Shown here: positions 9,736 to 17,922 of the stretch, one piece after another
Numbering within the stretch: position 1 is the stretch's first letter
Layout: every line of letters begins with the position of its first letter
Notes under the pieces: generated by a model
The model's input: the letters and a program-made list of their open reading frames with translations, nothing else
What the model was told of the DNA's origin: nothing
Databases searched by the model: none
Assembly (NCBI GenBank): GCA_030698375.1
Contig: JAUYLL010000060.1
Location: forward strand, 49,128-113,127
Direction: 5' to 3'
DNA: 64,000 nt
Origin: Nocardioides sp.
Lineage (GTDB): Bacteria; Actinomycetota; Actinomycetes; Propionibacteriales; Nocardioidaceae
Position numbers and translations under genes: made by a program

Positions 9736-10496
9736 GCCGCACCGGCCGGGACGAGCTCGGCCAGGTCGGCGACGACGACGTCCGCGCCGGCGTCGCGCAG
9801 GACCTGCTCGCCGGCACCCCGGTCGACGCCGACCACCAGGCCGAAGCCGCCGGCCGCGCCGGCCTGCACCCCGGACACGGCGTCCTCGAGCACCGCCGAT
9901 CCGGCCACCGACGCGCCACAGATCTCGGCGGCGTGCACAAAGGTGTCCGCCGCCGGCTTGCCCGGGAGGCCCAGCTCGGTGGCGACCGCACCCGAGACGA
10001 CGGTGACGAAGCGGTCCGCGAGTCCCGCGGCCTCGAGGACCGCCGGCGCGTTGGCCGAGGACGAGACCACCGCGAGCGGGATCCCCAGGTCGCGCAGGTG
10101 GTCCAGCAGAAGCACGGAGCCGGGGTAGGCAACGACGCCGTCGCGGGCGAGGACGGCGTTGAATGCCGCGTTCTTCCGGTTCCCGAGCCCACCCACGGTG
10201 GTGGCCGCGGGGTCGTCGTCGGGGTCGCCCTCGGGCAGGTCGATGCCGCGGGAGGCGAGGAAGGCGCGCACCCCGTCGAAGCGCGGCTTGCCGTCGACGT
10301 GGGCGAAGTAGTCCGCGTCGGTGTACGGCGCACGGTCCCCACCGCCGGGTGCACCGGCCTCGGCGAGGAAGGCGTTGAACATGTCCGCCCAGGCGCGCAT
10401 GTGCACCTCGGCGGTCGGGGTGACCACGCCGTCGAGGTCGAAGAGGACGGCAGCGTGGTCGGACCACCGGACCCGGCTGCTTGAGTCTGCGTTCAC
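9732..10496 (-). CDS. Beta-phosphoglucomutase family HAD phosphatase
   Basis: HAD-superfamily phosphomutase of 254 residues converting beta-glucose 1-phosphate to glucose 6-phosphate. Motif I is LFDLDGVVTPT (nucleophile and general acid Asp), motif II VVSSSANAP, the conserved Lys lies in GLPGKPAADTF, and motif IV is VLEDAVSGVQAG. It overlaps the GH65 phosphorylase start by four bases. Together they form a disaccharide phosphorolysis module that saves one ATP compared with hydrolysis. The start codon is GTG with weak ribosome-binding sequence, so the N-terminal few residues are uncertain. Confidence 0.9.
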   Translation of the reverse strand: MNADSSSRVRWSDHAAVLFDLDGVVTPTAEVHMRAWADMFNAFLAEAGAPGGGDRAPYTDADYFAHVDGKPRFDGVRAFLASRGIDLPEGDPDDDPAATTVGGLGNRKNAAFNAVLARDGVVAYPGSVLLLDHLRDLGIPLAVVSSSANAPAVLEAAGLADRFVTVVSGAVATELGLPGKPAADTFVHAAEICGASVAGSAVLEDAVSGVQAGAAGGFGLVVGVDRGAGEQVLRDAGADVVVADLAELVPAGAA

Positions 10497-11026
10497 CCCA
10501 CGAGCGTAAAGGCCCGGCGCTCACGAGCCCGCATCTTGCATTTGATACGTACGACGCCCCGAAAGCGCGTCTCAGAGTGCCGTGCGTATCTATTGCGGGC
10601 AACGCTGCGTCATCGTGCCTACGGCCTGTCCACCGGCGGGTCGAGGAGTGGAGCAGTGGAGTCATGCCCGTGCCACGTGGACAGGCCCGCATGCGGGTCG
10701 CCCCGATGGCGAACATGCGACAGGACCTCGGCGGGTGGTGATGGGTCTGCGATGTGTGCGGTGGGGACCTGCTCAACATCGATCGGTTCGTAGAGGTAGG
10801 GGAACAGCGGGTGGGTGCTCCAATACTGGACGGGAGGGTCGCCGTCAGCGTTGCCTGTGTAGAGGTGGCGCAGGTGAGCCAGCGTTCTCGCCACCATCCG
10901 CACACGCGCCTCGTCGTCCCCCTCGGGCTGGCCTCACCCTTCAGCCACCTCTCTGGCTTGAATGCCGGTCAGGACGGAGCACAGGAGGACGAGATTCACT
11001 CACGCGGAAGGGGACGAGGTCAGCGG
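10497..11026. other. Degraded/low-information spacer with one possible small gene
   Basis: About 530 bp between the beta-phosphoglucomutase start and a gene remnant. Apart from a weak minus-strand open frame at 10619-10903, no family is recognisable. Base composition here is more mixed than in flanking genes, consistent with decay of an older insertion. Confidence 0.4.
10619..10903 (-). CDS. Possible small hypothetical protein (94 aa) or gene remnant
   Basis: I do not recognise this product. The minus-strand frame reads a plausible soluble sequence with an amphipathic helix (MRMVARTLAHLRHLYTG) then a proline/histidine-rich tail, and G/C-rich third positions suggest it is or was coding. GTG codons just upstream of the ATG follow a GAGGGGGACGACGAGG tract that could serve as ribosome-binding site. 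It sits in a degraded patch next to a truncated gene end, so it may be a fragment. Confidence 0.3.
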   Translation of the reverse strand: MRMVARTLAHLRHLYTGNADGDPPVQYWSTHPLFPYLYEPIDVEQVPTAHIADPSPPAEVLSHVRHRGDPHAGLSTWHGHDSTAPLLDPPVDRP

Positions 11027-11206
11027 TCACGCTGCTCCCTGCGGCAGGGCCCGCGCCCGCATCTCGCGCAGGGTCTCGCGGATCGCGTCGACCTCGGTCT
11101 CGGTCTCGGTCTCGGAGAAGATGAAGCCGGGGCCGGTGGGCGCCTGGTCGATGTACGGCGACGCGTAGAGGCGCCCGGGTTCCGTCGAGTTCCGGATCCG
11201 TCAGAG
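11027..11206 (-). pseudogene. C-terminal remnant of a larger gene (helicase/type I R-like?)
   Basis: A minus-strand frame without a start codon encodes about 58 residues ending in a TGA at 11027-11029. It includes RLYASPYIDQAPTGPGFIF, then an acidic S-E-T-E-T-E-T-E run and a basic helical end. The RLYxSPY/F-x-D-x-x-P-x-G-P pattern recalls the C-terminus of some type I restriction/DEAD-box helicase subunits, but this is recollection, not a search. A stop codon immediately upstream shows the rest is gone. It lies directly after the dehalogenase gene. Confidence 0.4.
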
Positions 11207-11210
11207 GCAG

Positions 11211-12116
11211 TCACTCGAGCATGAAGTCCGCGACCACCCGGCCGAGCTCGGCGCCGGCGTCCTCCTGGAGGAAGTGGCCGGCGTTCTCGATGGTCGGGTG
11301 ATCGAGGCCGCGAGCACCGGGGATCAGCTTGCGCATGATCGGAGCCATCGCACCGGTGATCGGATCGCTGTCGCTGAAGGACAGCAGGAACGGCAGCTCA
11401 CTGGCCGAGAGCACCTCCCAGGCGGCGCGGTTGGCGTCGGCGGCGGGATCGTCGGGCCGGGTGGGAACGAGGGTGGGCATGACTCGGGCACCGGCCTTGG
11501 CGCGCTCCTCGGGGAACGGCGCGTCATAGGCGGCCCGGACGTCGTCGGCCATCGGTCGCACGCAACCCGCGGCGACCAGACGACCGACGTCGAGAACGTC
11601 AGCCGCTTCGACCGCGCGGCGGAACATCCACCAGAGCTCCGGCATGTCGAAGTCGCCGGTCGGCAGACCCGTGTTGGCCGCGACCACCCGGGCGAAGCGG
11701 TCCTGGTTCTCCGCAACGAGTCGCAGCCCGATCAGACCGCCCCAGTCCTGGCAGACCAGCGTGACCTCGCGCAGGTCGAGGTGGTCGAAGACCAGCTCGC
11801 GGGTCCACTCGACCATTCGGGTGAAGGAGTAGTCGACCTGCTTGAGCGGCTTGTCGGAACGGCCGAAGCCGATCAGGTCGGGCACCACGCATCGGATCCC
11901 GCGTTCGGCGAGCACCCCGATCACGTGACGGTAGAGGAACGACCAGGAAGGCTCGCCGTGCAGCAGCAGCGCTACCGGCCCGTCGGCCGGCCCCGCGTCG
12001 ACGTAGGCCATCCGCAGGGTGCCGCCGTCCGGGTCGACGACCTGGGCGTATGCCGGCTTCCAGGGGAAGTCCGGACAGTGGTCGAAAGCGGCGTCCGGGG
12101 TTCGGTAGACCTCCAT
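11211..12116 (-). CDS. dhmA: Haloalkane dehalogenase, HLD-I subfamily
   Basis: Alpha/beta-hydrolase of 301 residues that removes halide from haloalkanes to give an alcohol. It strongly resembles mycobacterial DhmA (Rv2296 type): starts M-E-V-Y-R-T-P-D, oxyanion motif HGEPSWSFLYR, nucleophile Asp124 in VCQDWGGLIGL with the adjacent halide-binding Trp, acidic residue in FSDSDPITG, and base His in ENAGHFLQEDAG. The ATG at 12116 matches the family N-terminus; an in-frame upstream start at 12170 would add 18 unrelated residues. The natural substrate is unknown. It is monocistronic, diverging from the small membrane protein gene. Confidence 0.9.
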   Translation of the reverse strand: MEVYRTPDAAFDHCPDFPWKPAYAQVVDPDGGTLRMAYVDAGPADGPVALLLHGEPSWSFLYRHVIGVLAERGIRCVVPDLIGFGRSDKPLKQVDYSFTRMVEWTRELVFDHLDLREVTLVCQDWGGLIGLRLVAENQDRFARVVAANTGLPTGDFDMPELWWMFRRAVEAADVLDVGRLVAAGCVRPMADDVRAAYDAPFPEERAKAGARVMPTLVPTRPDDPAADANRAAWEVLSASELPFLLSFSDSDPITGAMAPIMRKLIPGARGLDHPTIENAGHFLQEDAGAELGRVVADFMLE

Positions 12117-12213
12117 GCCGGTGAGTCTTGCATGGGGTAGCGCGTGCTCCAGCCCTTCATCCCGGGGCACGGCGCGCCTCCCGGCAAGGGTGCACCGCTC
12201 GTACGCTGGGGAG

Positions 12214-12447
12214 ATGAACAGCTACCTGACCGACCAGCGCGACCGCCCGGTCAGTGCGTTCGTCGCCGTCCTCGTGGCACTCCTCACCGGCGGCTACATG
12301 CTGCCGTGGGCGGTCGCTGCCCTGCGCGGCAAGTCGAACCACTGGACGATCTTCTGGATCAACCTGCTGGGCGGTTGGACGGTGGTCCTGTGGATCGTCG
12401 CCCTCGTGATGGCGTTCGGCTCCCACAAGTCGATCCGCCGCTACTGA
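12214..12447 (+). CDS. Superinfection-immunity (Imm) family small membrane protein
   Basis: A 77-residue protein with two transmembrane segments matching the superinfection immunity protein family (T4 Imm-like): a first helix ending YMLPWAVAALRG, then NHWTIFWINLLGGWTVVLWI. Widespread in bacterial chromosomes, where the role is usually unknown; in phage T4 the relative blocks DNA entry. The ATG at 12214 follows a GGGGAG ribosome-binding sequence; a longer open frame upstream lacks family sequence. It converges on the binding-lipoprotein gene 24 bp away. Confidence 0.8.
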   Translation: MNSYLTDQRDRPVSAFVAVLVALLTGGYMLPWAVAALRGKSNHWTIFWINLLGGWTVVLWIVALVMAFGSHKSIRRY

Positions 12448-12471
12448 TCACCCGGCACGCACACCCGCTGG

Positions 12472-13971
12472 TCAGTTGGAGACGGTGGTCGTCCCCGAGC
12501 ACCGGTAGTTGGTGCCGCCGATCGGCACCCACTTGCCACCCTTGAGCTGGATGAAGCGGAAGCACTCCCCGGTACGGCGCGGCCCCGGCCGTTGCGGGGA
12601 GTGCATACCGTTGGCGGTCCACTTGTCGACCTTGTCCATCTCGCGGACGAGCGTCTGGCGCGACAGCTTGCCGCCGAGAGCGGTCGCGCGCTCGACGAAC
12701 AGGCGGGCCGCCGACCAGGAGAAGACGCTGAAGAACGACGGCTCCGCGCCCGGCTTCACCTGCTGCAGCCAGTTGAGGTACAGCGTCATCTCCTCGTTGC
12801 CCCGCGCCTCCTCGAACGGCGTGAAGTTGGTGAAGACCGTGGTGCCCTCGGCCGCGGCTCCGCCGCGCTCGACGTAGTCGGGGTCGTACGCCGACGGGTC
12901 GATCATGAAGACGTCGGGCTTGAAGCCCTGCTGCCTCATGGCCTCGGCCAGCCGGACGAACTGCGGCGGCTGGGCGATCATCTGGACGTACCGCACGCCC
13001 TCCTCCTTCATCTGCTGGACGAAGGGGGCGTAGTTGAACTCGGAGATGTCCACGGGGCGGACCATGCTGAACTTCATCCCCCGCTTGGTCATGGCCGCCG
13101 CCTGCAGCCTGCCGTTCTCCGCCGCCGCGCCCGCGTTGATGAAGAGCATTGCCGCGTTCTTCGCGGCGGCGGGGAAGTTCTTCAGGACGTAGTCGGGGAC
13201 CGCGTTGTTCATCTCGCCCGCGATCGTGGACTGCGCGCCGATGCAGGTCCGGCACGACTGGCGGGAACCGGTGACCATCGCCGACCGGATGTCGGGCAGC
13301 CCGCAGGACTCCGTCTGCGACGCACCCCCGGAGTCGAAGGCCGACATCGAGCCGACCATTGCGAAGACGTTGTCACAGGCGTCGGTGTGGGCCTGCTGGT
13401 CCCCGCCTGCGTCGGTGCGAGTGTCGTAGGTCTTGAGCACGAGCTTGCGGCCGCAGAGGTCGCTGGTGGCGTTGAAGTACGCGACGTACGCCCGGACCGC
13501 GACCTGCGCCGACTCGAAGATGCCGGGGACGGGCCCGGAGATGTCCGAGGCATTGCCGATGGTGATCGTCGAGTCGGTGACTCCGGTGGTGTTCTTGAAT
13601 CCGTCGCACGAGGCGGCCTTCCTGCCCCCGGTCGCGGCGTTCTCACCCCCGCCTTGCGGGGTCCCGCCACCGACCGGGTCGTCGGCTGGGCTCCCACCGC
13701 CGCTCGTACCCACCGTGTCGCCGGCGTCGCCGGTGCCGCTCGCGCCCGCACTGCCGTCGACCACACCGCCAGCCGCCGGGTCGGAGGCGACGTCGGGTGC
13801 GGTGCCGACCGCACCGCCTACCTCCTCGGCGCCGGCGAGTCCTCCCCCGGCGCCGACGACCTCGCTCGGGGCCAACTGTGATCCGCACGCAGCAAGCGCA
13901 AGTGCCATCGCAGCAGCGAGCACCGCCACCACTGCCGACGACCTGCTCCGGATGGGTGGTGAACTCGGCAC
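12472..13971 (-). CDS. Substrate-binding lipoprotein of locus A (Leu/Ile/Val-binding fold)
   Basis: Exported lipoprotein of 499 residues. A basic N-terminus and hydrophobic helix lead to lipobox A-L-A-A-C (Cys29), then a Gly/Ala/Ser-rich linker to about residue 118. The mature domain begins CDGFKNTTGVTDSTITIGN and continues DISGPVPGIFESAQVAVRAY, typical of type I periplasmic binding proteins for branched-chain amino acids and amides. Cysteines in ESCGLPDIRS and SCRTCIGAQ suggest disulfides. No ABC permease or ATPase is nearby; instead a BASS carrier is encoded divergently across a shared palindrome. A paralogue is at 38608-40191. Ligand unknown. Confidence 0.85.
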   Translation of the reverse strand: MPSSPPIRSRSSAVVAVLAAAMALALAACGSQLAPSEVVGAGGGLAGAEEVGGAVGTAPDVASDPAAGGVVDGSAGASGTGDAGDTVGTSGGGSPADDPVGGGTPQGGGENAATGGRKAASCDGFKNTTGVTDSTITIGNASDISGPVPGIFESAQVAVRAYVAYFNATSDLCGRKLVLKTYDTRTDAGGDQQAHTDACDNVFAMVGSMSAFDSGGASQTESCGLPDIRSAMVTGSRQSCRTCIGAQSTIAGEMNNAVPDYVLKNFPAAAKNAAMLFINAGAAAENGRLQAAAMTKRGMKFSMVRPVDISEFNYAPFVQQMKEEGVRYVQMIAQPPQFVRLAEAMRQQGFKPDVFMIDPSAYDPDYVERGGAAAEGTTVFTNFTPFEEARGNEEMTLYLNWLQQVKPGAEPSFFSVFSWSAARLFVERATALGGKLSRQTLVREMDKVDKWTANGMHSPQRPGPRRTGECFRFIQLKGGKWVPIGGTNYRCSGTTTVSN

Positions 13972-14008
13972 GGGACCTCCAGCGGTCGACCTGTCGATGA
14001 CGCGTCAA

Positions 14009-14038
14009 ACAGATCATAAACCTTGGTTTATGATCTGT
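14009..14038. promoter_or_regulatory. 30-bp perfect palindromic operator candidate
   Basis: Arms ACAGATCATAAACC (14009-14022) and GGTTTATGATCTGT (14025-14038) are perfect inverted repeats around TT. It lies between the divergent lipoprotein and BASS genes and its AT-rich halves could overlap both -10 regions. Length and symmetry fit a TetR-family operator; the TetR gene at 17923 is the nearest candidate regulator (inference). Confidence 0.7.
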
Positions 14039-14063
14039 CTCACCCCAAGTTCGAGGAGTGACC

Positions 14064-15050
14064 GTGCTCGTTCACCTCGCCCTAGTCGGCTCGTCCGTGG
14101 ACGACATCGAGGTCGCCATCCCCGAGGGGCTCGCGATCGGCACCAAGGTCCTGATCGCCGCCTTCCTCTTCGCCGTCGCCCTGGAGGTCCGGTGGGGTGA
14201 CATGCGGGAGGCAGCGCGCCAACCCTGGGTCTTCGCCGCAGGGCTCGTCACCCAGTTCGTGGTCATCCCCGCGCTGACCCTCCTGCTGATCGCCGCGCTC
14301 GACGTCCCACCCTCGGTCGGCCTGGGGCTGCTGCTCGTGGCCTGCTGCCCGGCGGGCAACCTCTCCAACCTGCTGACCTACCGCGCCCGCGGCGACCTGC
14401 CGCTGTCGATCTCGATGACGACGGTGTCCAACGGGACGGCGGTCGTCGTCACGCCGGTCGCGCTCGCCTTCTGGGGCTCCCTGTCGCCGCGGGTGACCGA
14501 CACGCTCGCAGCGGTCGAGCTCTCCCCCGTCGACGTCCTGCGCGACGTCGGCCTGCTCATCATGCTGCCTTTCGCCGCGGGCATCCTCGTGGCGCACCGC
14601 CGGCCCGGGGTGGCCGCGGGAGCCCGCCGCTTCGTCGAGCCCGCGGTGGTCACGCTGCTCGCCGTCCTCGTCCTGGGCGGTCTCGTCAGCAACGCCGGCA
14701 CGGTGGTCGAGCACGTCCTGCTCATCGGCCCGGCGGTCGTGCTGCAGAACCTGGTCTCGCTGGGCGCCGGCTACGCCGTCGCGACCGCGTGCCGACTGTC
14801 GACCGGCGGACGCCGGGCGATGACCCTGGAGATGGGCATCCGCAACACGGCACTGGGGCTCGTCCTGGCCATCACCTTCTTCCCGACCCTGGGCGGGGTG
14901 GCGGTGACGGTCGCCCTCTGGGGCCTGTGGGACCTGATCACGGGTGGCGTGCTGTCGTCGTGGTGGCGGCGCCGTACGCCGGCCGAGGACGCACCGGACG
15001 CACACGGCGACCCGTCCGCCCCGGCGGCCCGCAGCGCCGACCCCGCCTGA
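14064..15050 (+). CDS. BASS-family (bile acid:Na+ symporter-like) transporter, locus A
   Basis: Membrane carrier of 328 residues with about nine to ten hydrophobic segments. The BASS signature is clear: LLLVACCPAGNLSNLLTYRA followed by a cross-over helix region, and late EMGIRNTALGLVLAITFF with the FPTLGGVAV segment. BASS/SLC10 proteins move bile acids, steroid sulfates and other organic anions with sodium. I choose GTG at 14064 because GAGGAG lies five bases upstream; a GTG two codons earlier overlaps that site. It diverges from the binding lipoprotein and is near an intracellular sulfatase, suggesting import of a sulfated organic anion. The paralogue in locus B is nearly the same length. 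Confidence 0.87.
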   Translation: MLVHLALVGSSVDDIEVAIPEGLAIGTKVLIAAFLFAVALEVRWGDMREAARQPWVFAAGLVTQFVVIPALTLLLIAALDVPPSVGLGLLLVACCPAGNLSNLLTYRARGDLPLSISMTTVSNGTAVVVTPVALAFWGSLSPRVTDTLAAVELSPVDVLRDVGLLIMLPFAAGILVAHRRPGVAAGARRFVEPAVVTLLAVLVLGGLVSNAGTVVEHVLLIGPAVVLQNLVSLGAGYAVATACRLSTGGRRAMTLEMGIRNTALGLVLAITFFPTLGGVAVTVALWGLWDLITGGVLSSWWRRRTPAEDAPDAHGDPSAPAARSADPA

Positions 15051-15068
15051 GCGGCGTCGCCGCGCGAC

Positions 15069-15536
15069 TCACGGCCGGTCGTCCCCCCGCAGGGACGCGG
15101 GCACGGCCGCCGGCGCCCGGGCCGCGACGTCCTCGAGCACCGTCCGGGCGCCACGGACGACGTCGGCGCCCAGGCGCTCGGCGAGGTCGCGCTCGAAGGC
15201 GGCGTGGAAGCGACGGGCGACGCTCACCGCGTCGTGACCCCGGTCGGTCACCCGCACCAGGCGCAACCTTCGGTCGGCCGGCTCGGCGACCCGCTCGACC
15301 AGCCCCGCGGCCGTCATCGTCGCCACGAGCTTCAGCGCGCCGGGGCTGGTCATCTGCAGCCGCGTGGCGAGGCCGCGCAGGCTCATCGGAGCCTCGCCCA
15401 GGAGCCTGAGCACGGCCCCCTGACGTGCGGTGAAGCCCTCGAACCCCTCGGCGGCCATGTGTCGGACGAGGTCGTCCTGGAACGTCACGTGCGCGATGGC
15501 GAGCGCCACGCCGAAGTCGGTCCGCTGCGCGCTCAC
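15069..15536 (-). CDS. MarR-family transcriptional regulator
   Basis: Winged-helix regulator of 155 residues. The recognition region reads MSLRGLATRLQMTSPGALKL and the wing has EPADRRLRLVRVTDRG, the usual MarR signature D-R-R. It diverges from the sulfatase gene with 107 bp between starts, and a palindrome at 15594-15611 is a likely binding site. By analogy with the family it probably represses the sulfatase and itself until a small organic ligand binds; the ligand is unknown. Confidence 0.88.
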   Translation of the reverse strand: MSAQRTDFGVALAIAHVTFQDDLVRHMAAEGFEGFTARQGAVLRLLGEAPMSLRGLATRLQMTSPGALKLVATMTAAGLVERVAEPADRRLRLVRVTDRGHDAVSVARRFHAAFERDLAERLGADVVRGARTVLEDVAARAPAAVPASLRGDDRP

Positions 15537-15593
15537 CCCGCGATCCTAGGGCGGCTGCCGCGCGCGTCTCCGAGCCGCCCCGTGCAAGAAAAA

Positions 15594-15611
15594 GTGGCAG
15601 TCCACTGTCAC
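15594..15611. promoter_or_regulatory. 18-bp inverted repeat, likely MarR operator
   Basis: GTGGCAGT-CC-ACTGTCAC, two 8-bp arms with one mismatch, between the MarR gene and the sulfatase gene (33 bp before the sulfatase ATG). Size and position suit MarR autoregulation and control of the sulfatase. Confidence 0.55.
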
Positions 15612-15643
15612 GAATCATTCTGCGTGCTCTACCCTCCCGGATC

Positions 15644-17917
15644 ATGGACCGACACCAGCTCCTCCCCGACGTCACCGCCTCCGAGCCCCGTTTCGTGGAC
15701 TACCCCCTCGCTCCCGAGGGAGCCCCGAACGTCGTGATGGTCGTCCTCGACGACGTCGGCTTCGCCCAGCTCGGCTGCTTCGGCGCCACGTTCGAGACCC
15801 CGAACATCGACCGCCTCGCCGCGCGCGGGCTGCGGTACAACCGCTTCCACGTGACGTCGGTGTGCTCGTCGACGCGCGCGGCGCTGCACACGGGCCGCAA
15901 TCACCACGCCGTGGGGATGGGCGTCACCGAGGAGGCGGCGCTCGGCTTCCCGGGCTACACCGGCCGGATCCCGCCCTCGGCCGCGATGCTCGCGCGGGTC
16001 CTGCGCGACGGCGGCTACAACACGATGTCGGTCGGGAAGTGGCACATGACGCCGAAGACCGACTACTCGGCGGCCGGCCCCTACCGGCACTGGCCGCTGG
16101 CCATGGGCTTCGAGCGCTTCTACGGGTTCCTGGGCGCCGAGACGAGCCAGTGGGCCCCGGAGCTGGTCCGCGACAACAGCCACGTGGACCCGCCGCGGAC
16201 GCCCGAGGAGGGCTACCACCTCACCGAGGACCTGGTCGACGAGTCGATCCGGATGATCCAGGACCAGCAGCAGGCCGAGGCCCGCAAGCCGTTCTTCCTC
16301 CACCTCGCGACCGGGGCGGCCCACGCCCCGCACCAGGTGCCGGACGAGTGGGTGGAGCCGTACGTCGGGCAGTTCGACGACGGGTGGGAGGCCTGGCGCG
16401 AGCGGGTGTTCGCGCGTCAGGTCGAGCTCGGCGTCGTACCGGCCGGGACCGTCCTCACCGAGCGTCCCTCGTGGGTCCCCGACTGGGCGTCGCTCTCGGA
16501 GACGGAGCGACGGCTCTTCGCCCGGTACATGGAGGTGTTCGCCGGCTTCATGGCCCACACCGACCACCACCTGGGTCGGTTGTTCACCCATCTCGAGGAG
16601 CGCGGCATCGCCGACGACACCCTCGTGATGGTCCTCTCCGACAACGGCGCGAGCGCGGAGGGTGGTGTCTCGGGGACCCTCAACGAGGCCGCCGGCTGGC
16701 TCGGGCAGCAGGAGGACGTCGCCGAGTCGGCCGCGCGCATCGACGACATCGGGGGCCACGACGCGTACAACCACTACCCGTTCGGCTGGGCCTGGGCGGG
16801 GAACACCCCGTTGCGGCTGTGGAAGCGGCACGCCTGGCTCGGGGGCGTCCGCACGCCGCTGGTCCTGGACTGGGGCGCCCGGGTCGCGACGCCCGGCGCC
16901 GTGCGCCCGCAGTTCTGCCACGCGGTCGACATCTTCAGCACCGTGCTCGACGCCGCGGGGATCGAGGTGCCGCAGTCCGTGGACGGCGTGACCCAGCAGC
17001 CCGTCGACGGGACGTCCCTCCTGGCCTCGATCGACGACGCTTCCGCGACGGACCCCCGGACCCTGCAGTACTTCGAGATGATGGGGTCCCGCGCGCTCTA
17101 CCACGACGGCTGGAAGGCGGTCACCGACTTCGTGCCGAACCAGTTCGGCGAGCGAGACGTGATCCCCGGCAGCCACGACTTCCGCACCGACCGCTGGTCG
17201 CTGTTCCGCCTCGTCGACGACTTCTCCGAGGCGGTCGACGTCGCCGAGCAGCACCCCGACGTCGTACGCCGGCTCGAGGAGCTGTGGTGGGCCGAGGCGG
17301 GCCGGAACCAGGTGCTGCCGCTCTTCGCGTTCCCCGAGTCGATGGCGCACATGCACCCCGGCGCCTTCCCGCCCCCGGAGCGGGTCCTACTGACCCCGGG
17401 CGGTGGCCCGGTCCACGAGAGCCAGCTGCCGGCCTCGATCGGCGGCTTCGAGGTGCGGGCAGACGTGATCGTCCCGCAGGCGGGCGTGGAGGGCGTCATC
17501 ACCGCGCTGGGCGACCGCCACGGCGGATGGGCCTGGTACGTCGTCGACGGGCGGCCGGTGGCGACGTTCGCCCTGCTCGACGGGGCCGTGCGGGTGGAGG
17601 CACCCGACCCGCTGGAGCCGGGGAGCCACGAGCTCGCCGTGCGCTACCACCCCGGCCGCGAGCCGCGAGCGAGCCTGGCGGTGGACGGCACCGAGGTCGC
17701 CTCGGCACCGCTGCCCGGGCTGTTCTTCTTCCCGAACCTCTCCACCGCCGCCATCGGCATGCTGGTGGGTAGGGACCGCGGGTTCGCCGTCGGCGACGAC
17801 TACCGGCCCCCGTTCCCGTTCACCGGCGAGCTCCTGGGGGTCGAGATGCGCAGCGGCGCCCCGTCGGCCCGGCCCGACGACGACGTCACGCTGCGCAGCG
17901 CGATGGCGTCCGACTGA
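15644..17917 (+). CDS. Type I sulfatase (AtsD-like), locus A, with atypical C-S-S-T-R site
   Basis: Alkaline-phosphatase-fold sulfatase of 757 residues, no signal peptide, so probably cytoplasmic. Metal-binding VVLDDVGFAQLG near residue 30, LHTGRN after the active site, VGKWHMTP, and SDNGASAEGG are all present, as is the about 200-residue C-terminal region of mycobacterial AtsD-like enzymes. The formylglycine site is C74-S-S-T-R: the Pro of the C-x-P-x-R consensus is replaced by Ser. Maturation by the usual formylglycine-generating enzyme is therefore questionable. Weak ribosome-binding site; five bases separate it from the TetR gene downstream. The substrate is an unidentified sulfate ester. 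Confidence 0.9.
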   Translation: MDRHQLLPDVTASEPRFVDYPLAPEGAPNVVMVVLDDVGFAQLGCFGATFETPNIDRLAARGLRYNRFHVTSVCSSTRAALHTGRNHHAVGMGVTEEAALGFPGYTGRIPPSAAMLARVLRDGGYNTMSVGKWHMTPKTDYSAAGPYRHWPLAMGFERFYGFLGAETSQWAPELVRDNSHVDPPRTPEEGYHLTEDLVDESIRMIQDQQQAEARKPFFLHLATGAAHAPHQVPDEWVEPYVGQFDDGWEAWRERVFARQVELGVVPAGTVLTERPSWVPDWASLSETERRLFARYMEVFAGFMAHTDHHLGRLFTHLEERGIADDTLVMVLSDNGASAEGGVSGTLNEAAGWLGQQEDVAESAARIDDIGGHDAYNHYPFGWAWAGNTPLRLWKRHAWLGGVRTPLVLDWGARVATPGAVRPQFCHAVDIFSTVLDAAGIEVPQSVDGVTQQPVDGTSLLASIDDASATDPRTLQYFEMMGSRALYHDGWKAVTDFVPNQFGERDVIPGSHDFRTDRWSLFRLVDDFSEAVDVAEQHPDVVRRLEELWWAEAGRNQVLPLFAFPESMAHMHPGAFPPPERVLLTPGGGPVHESQLPASIGGFEVRADVIVPQAGVEGVITALGDRHGGWAWYVVDGRPVATFALLDGAVRVEAPDPLEPGSHELAVRYHPGREPRASLAVDGTEVASAPLPGLFFFPNLSTAAIGMLVGRDRGFAVGDDYRPPFPFTGELLGVEMRSGAPSARPDDDVTLRSAMASD

Positions 17918-17922
17918 CGGCC

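Noticed and set aside
7171..10905. A single 1244-residue protein covering GH65 and upstream
   Set aside because: Only residues from the GTG at 9735 match GH65; upstream part is a shifted-frame shadow of beta-phosphoglucomutase.
11086..11118. TCGGTC tandem run as a regulatory repeat
   Set aside because: It is explained by the acidic S-E-T-E-T-E-T-E codons of the gene remnant on the minus strand.
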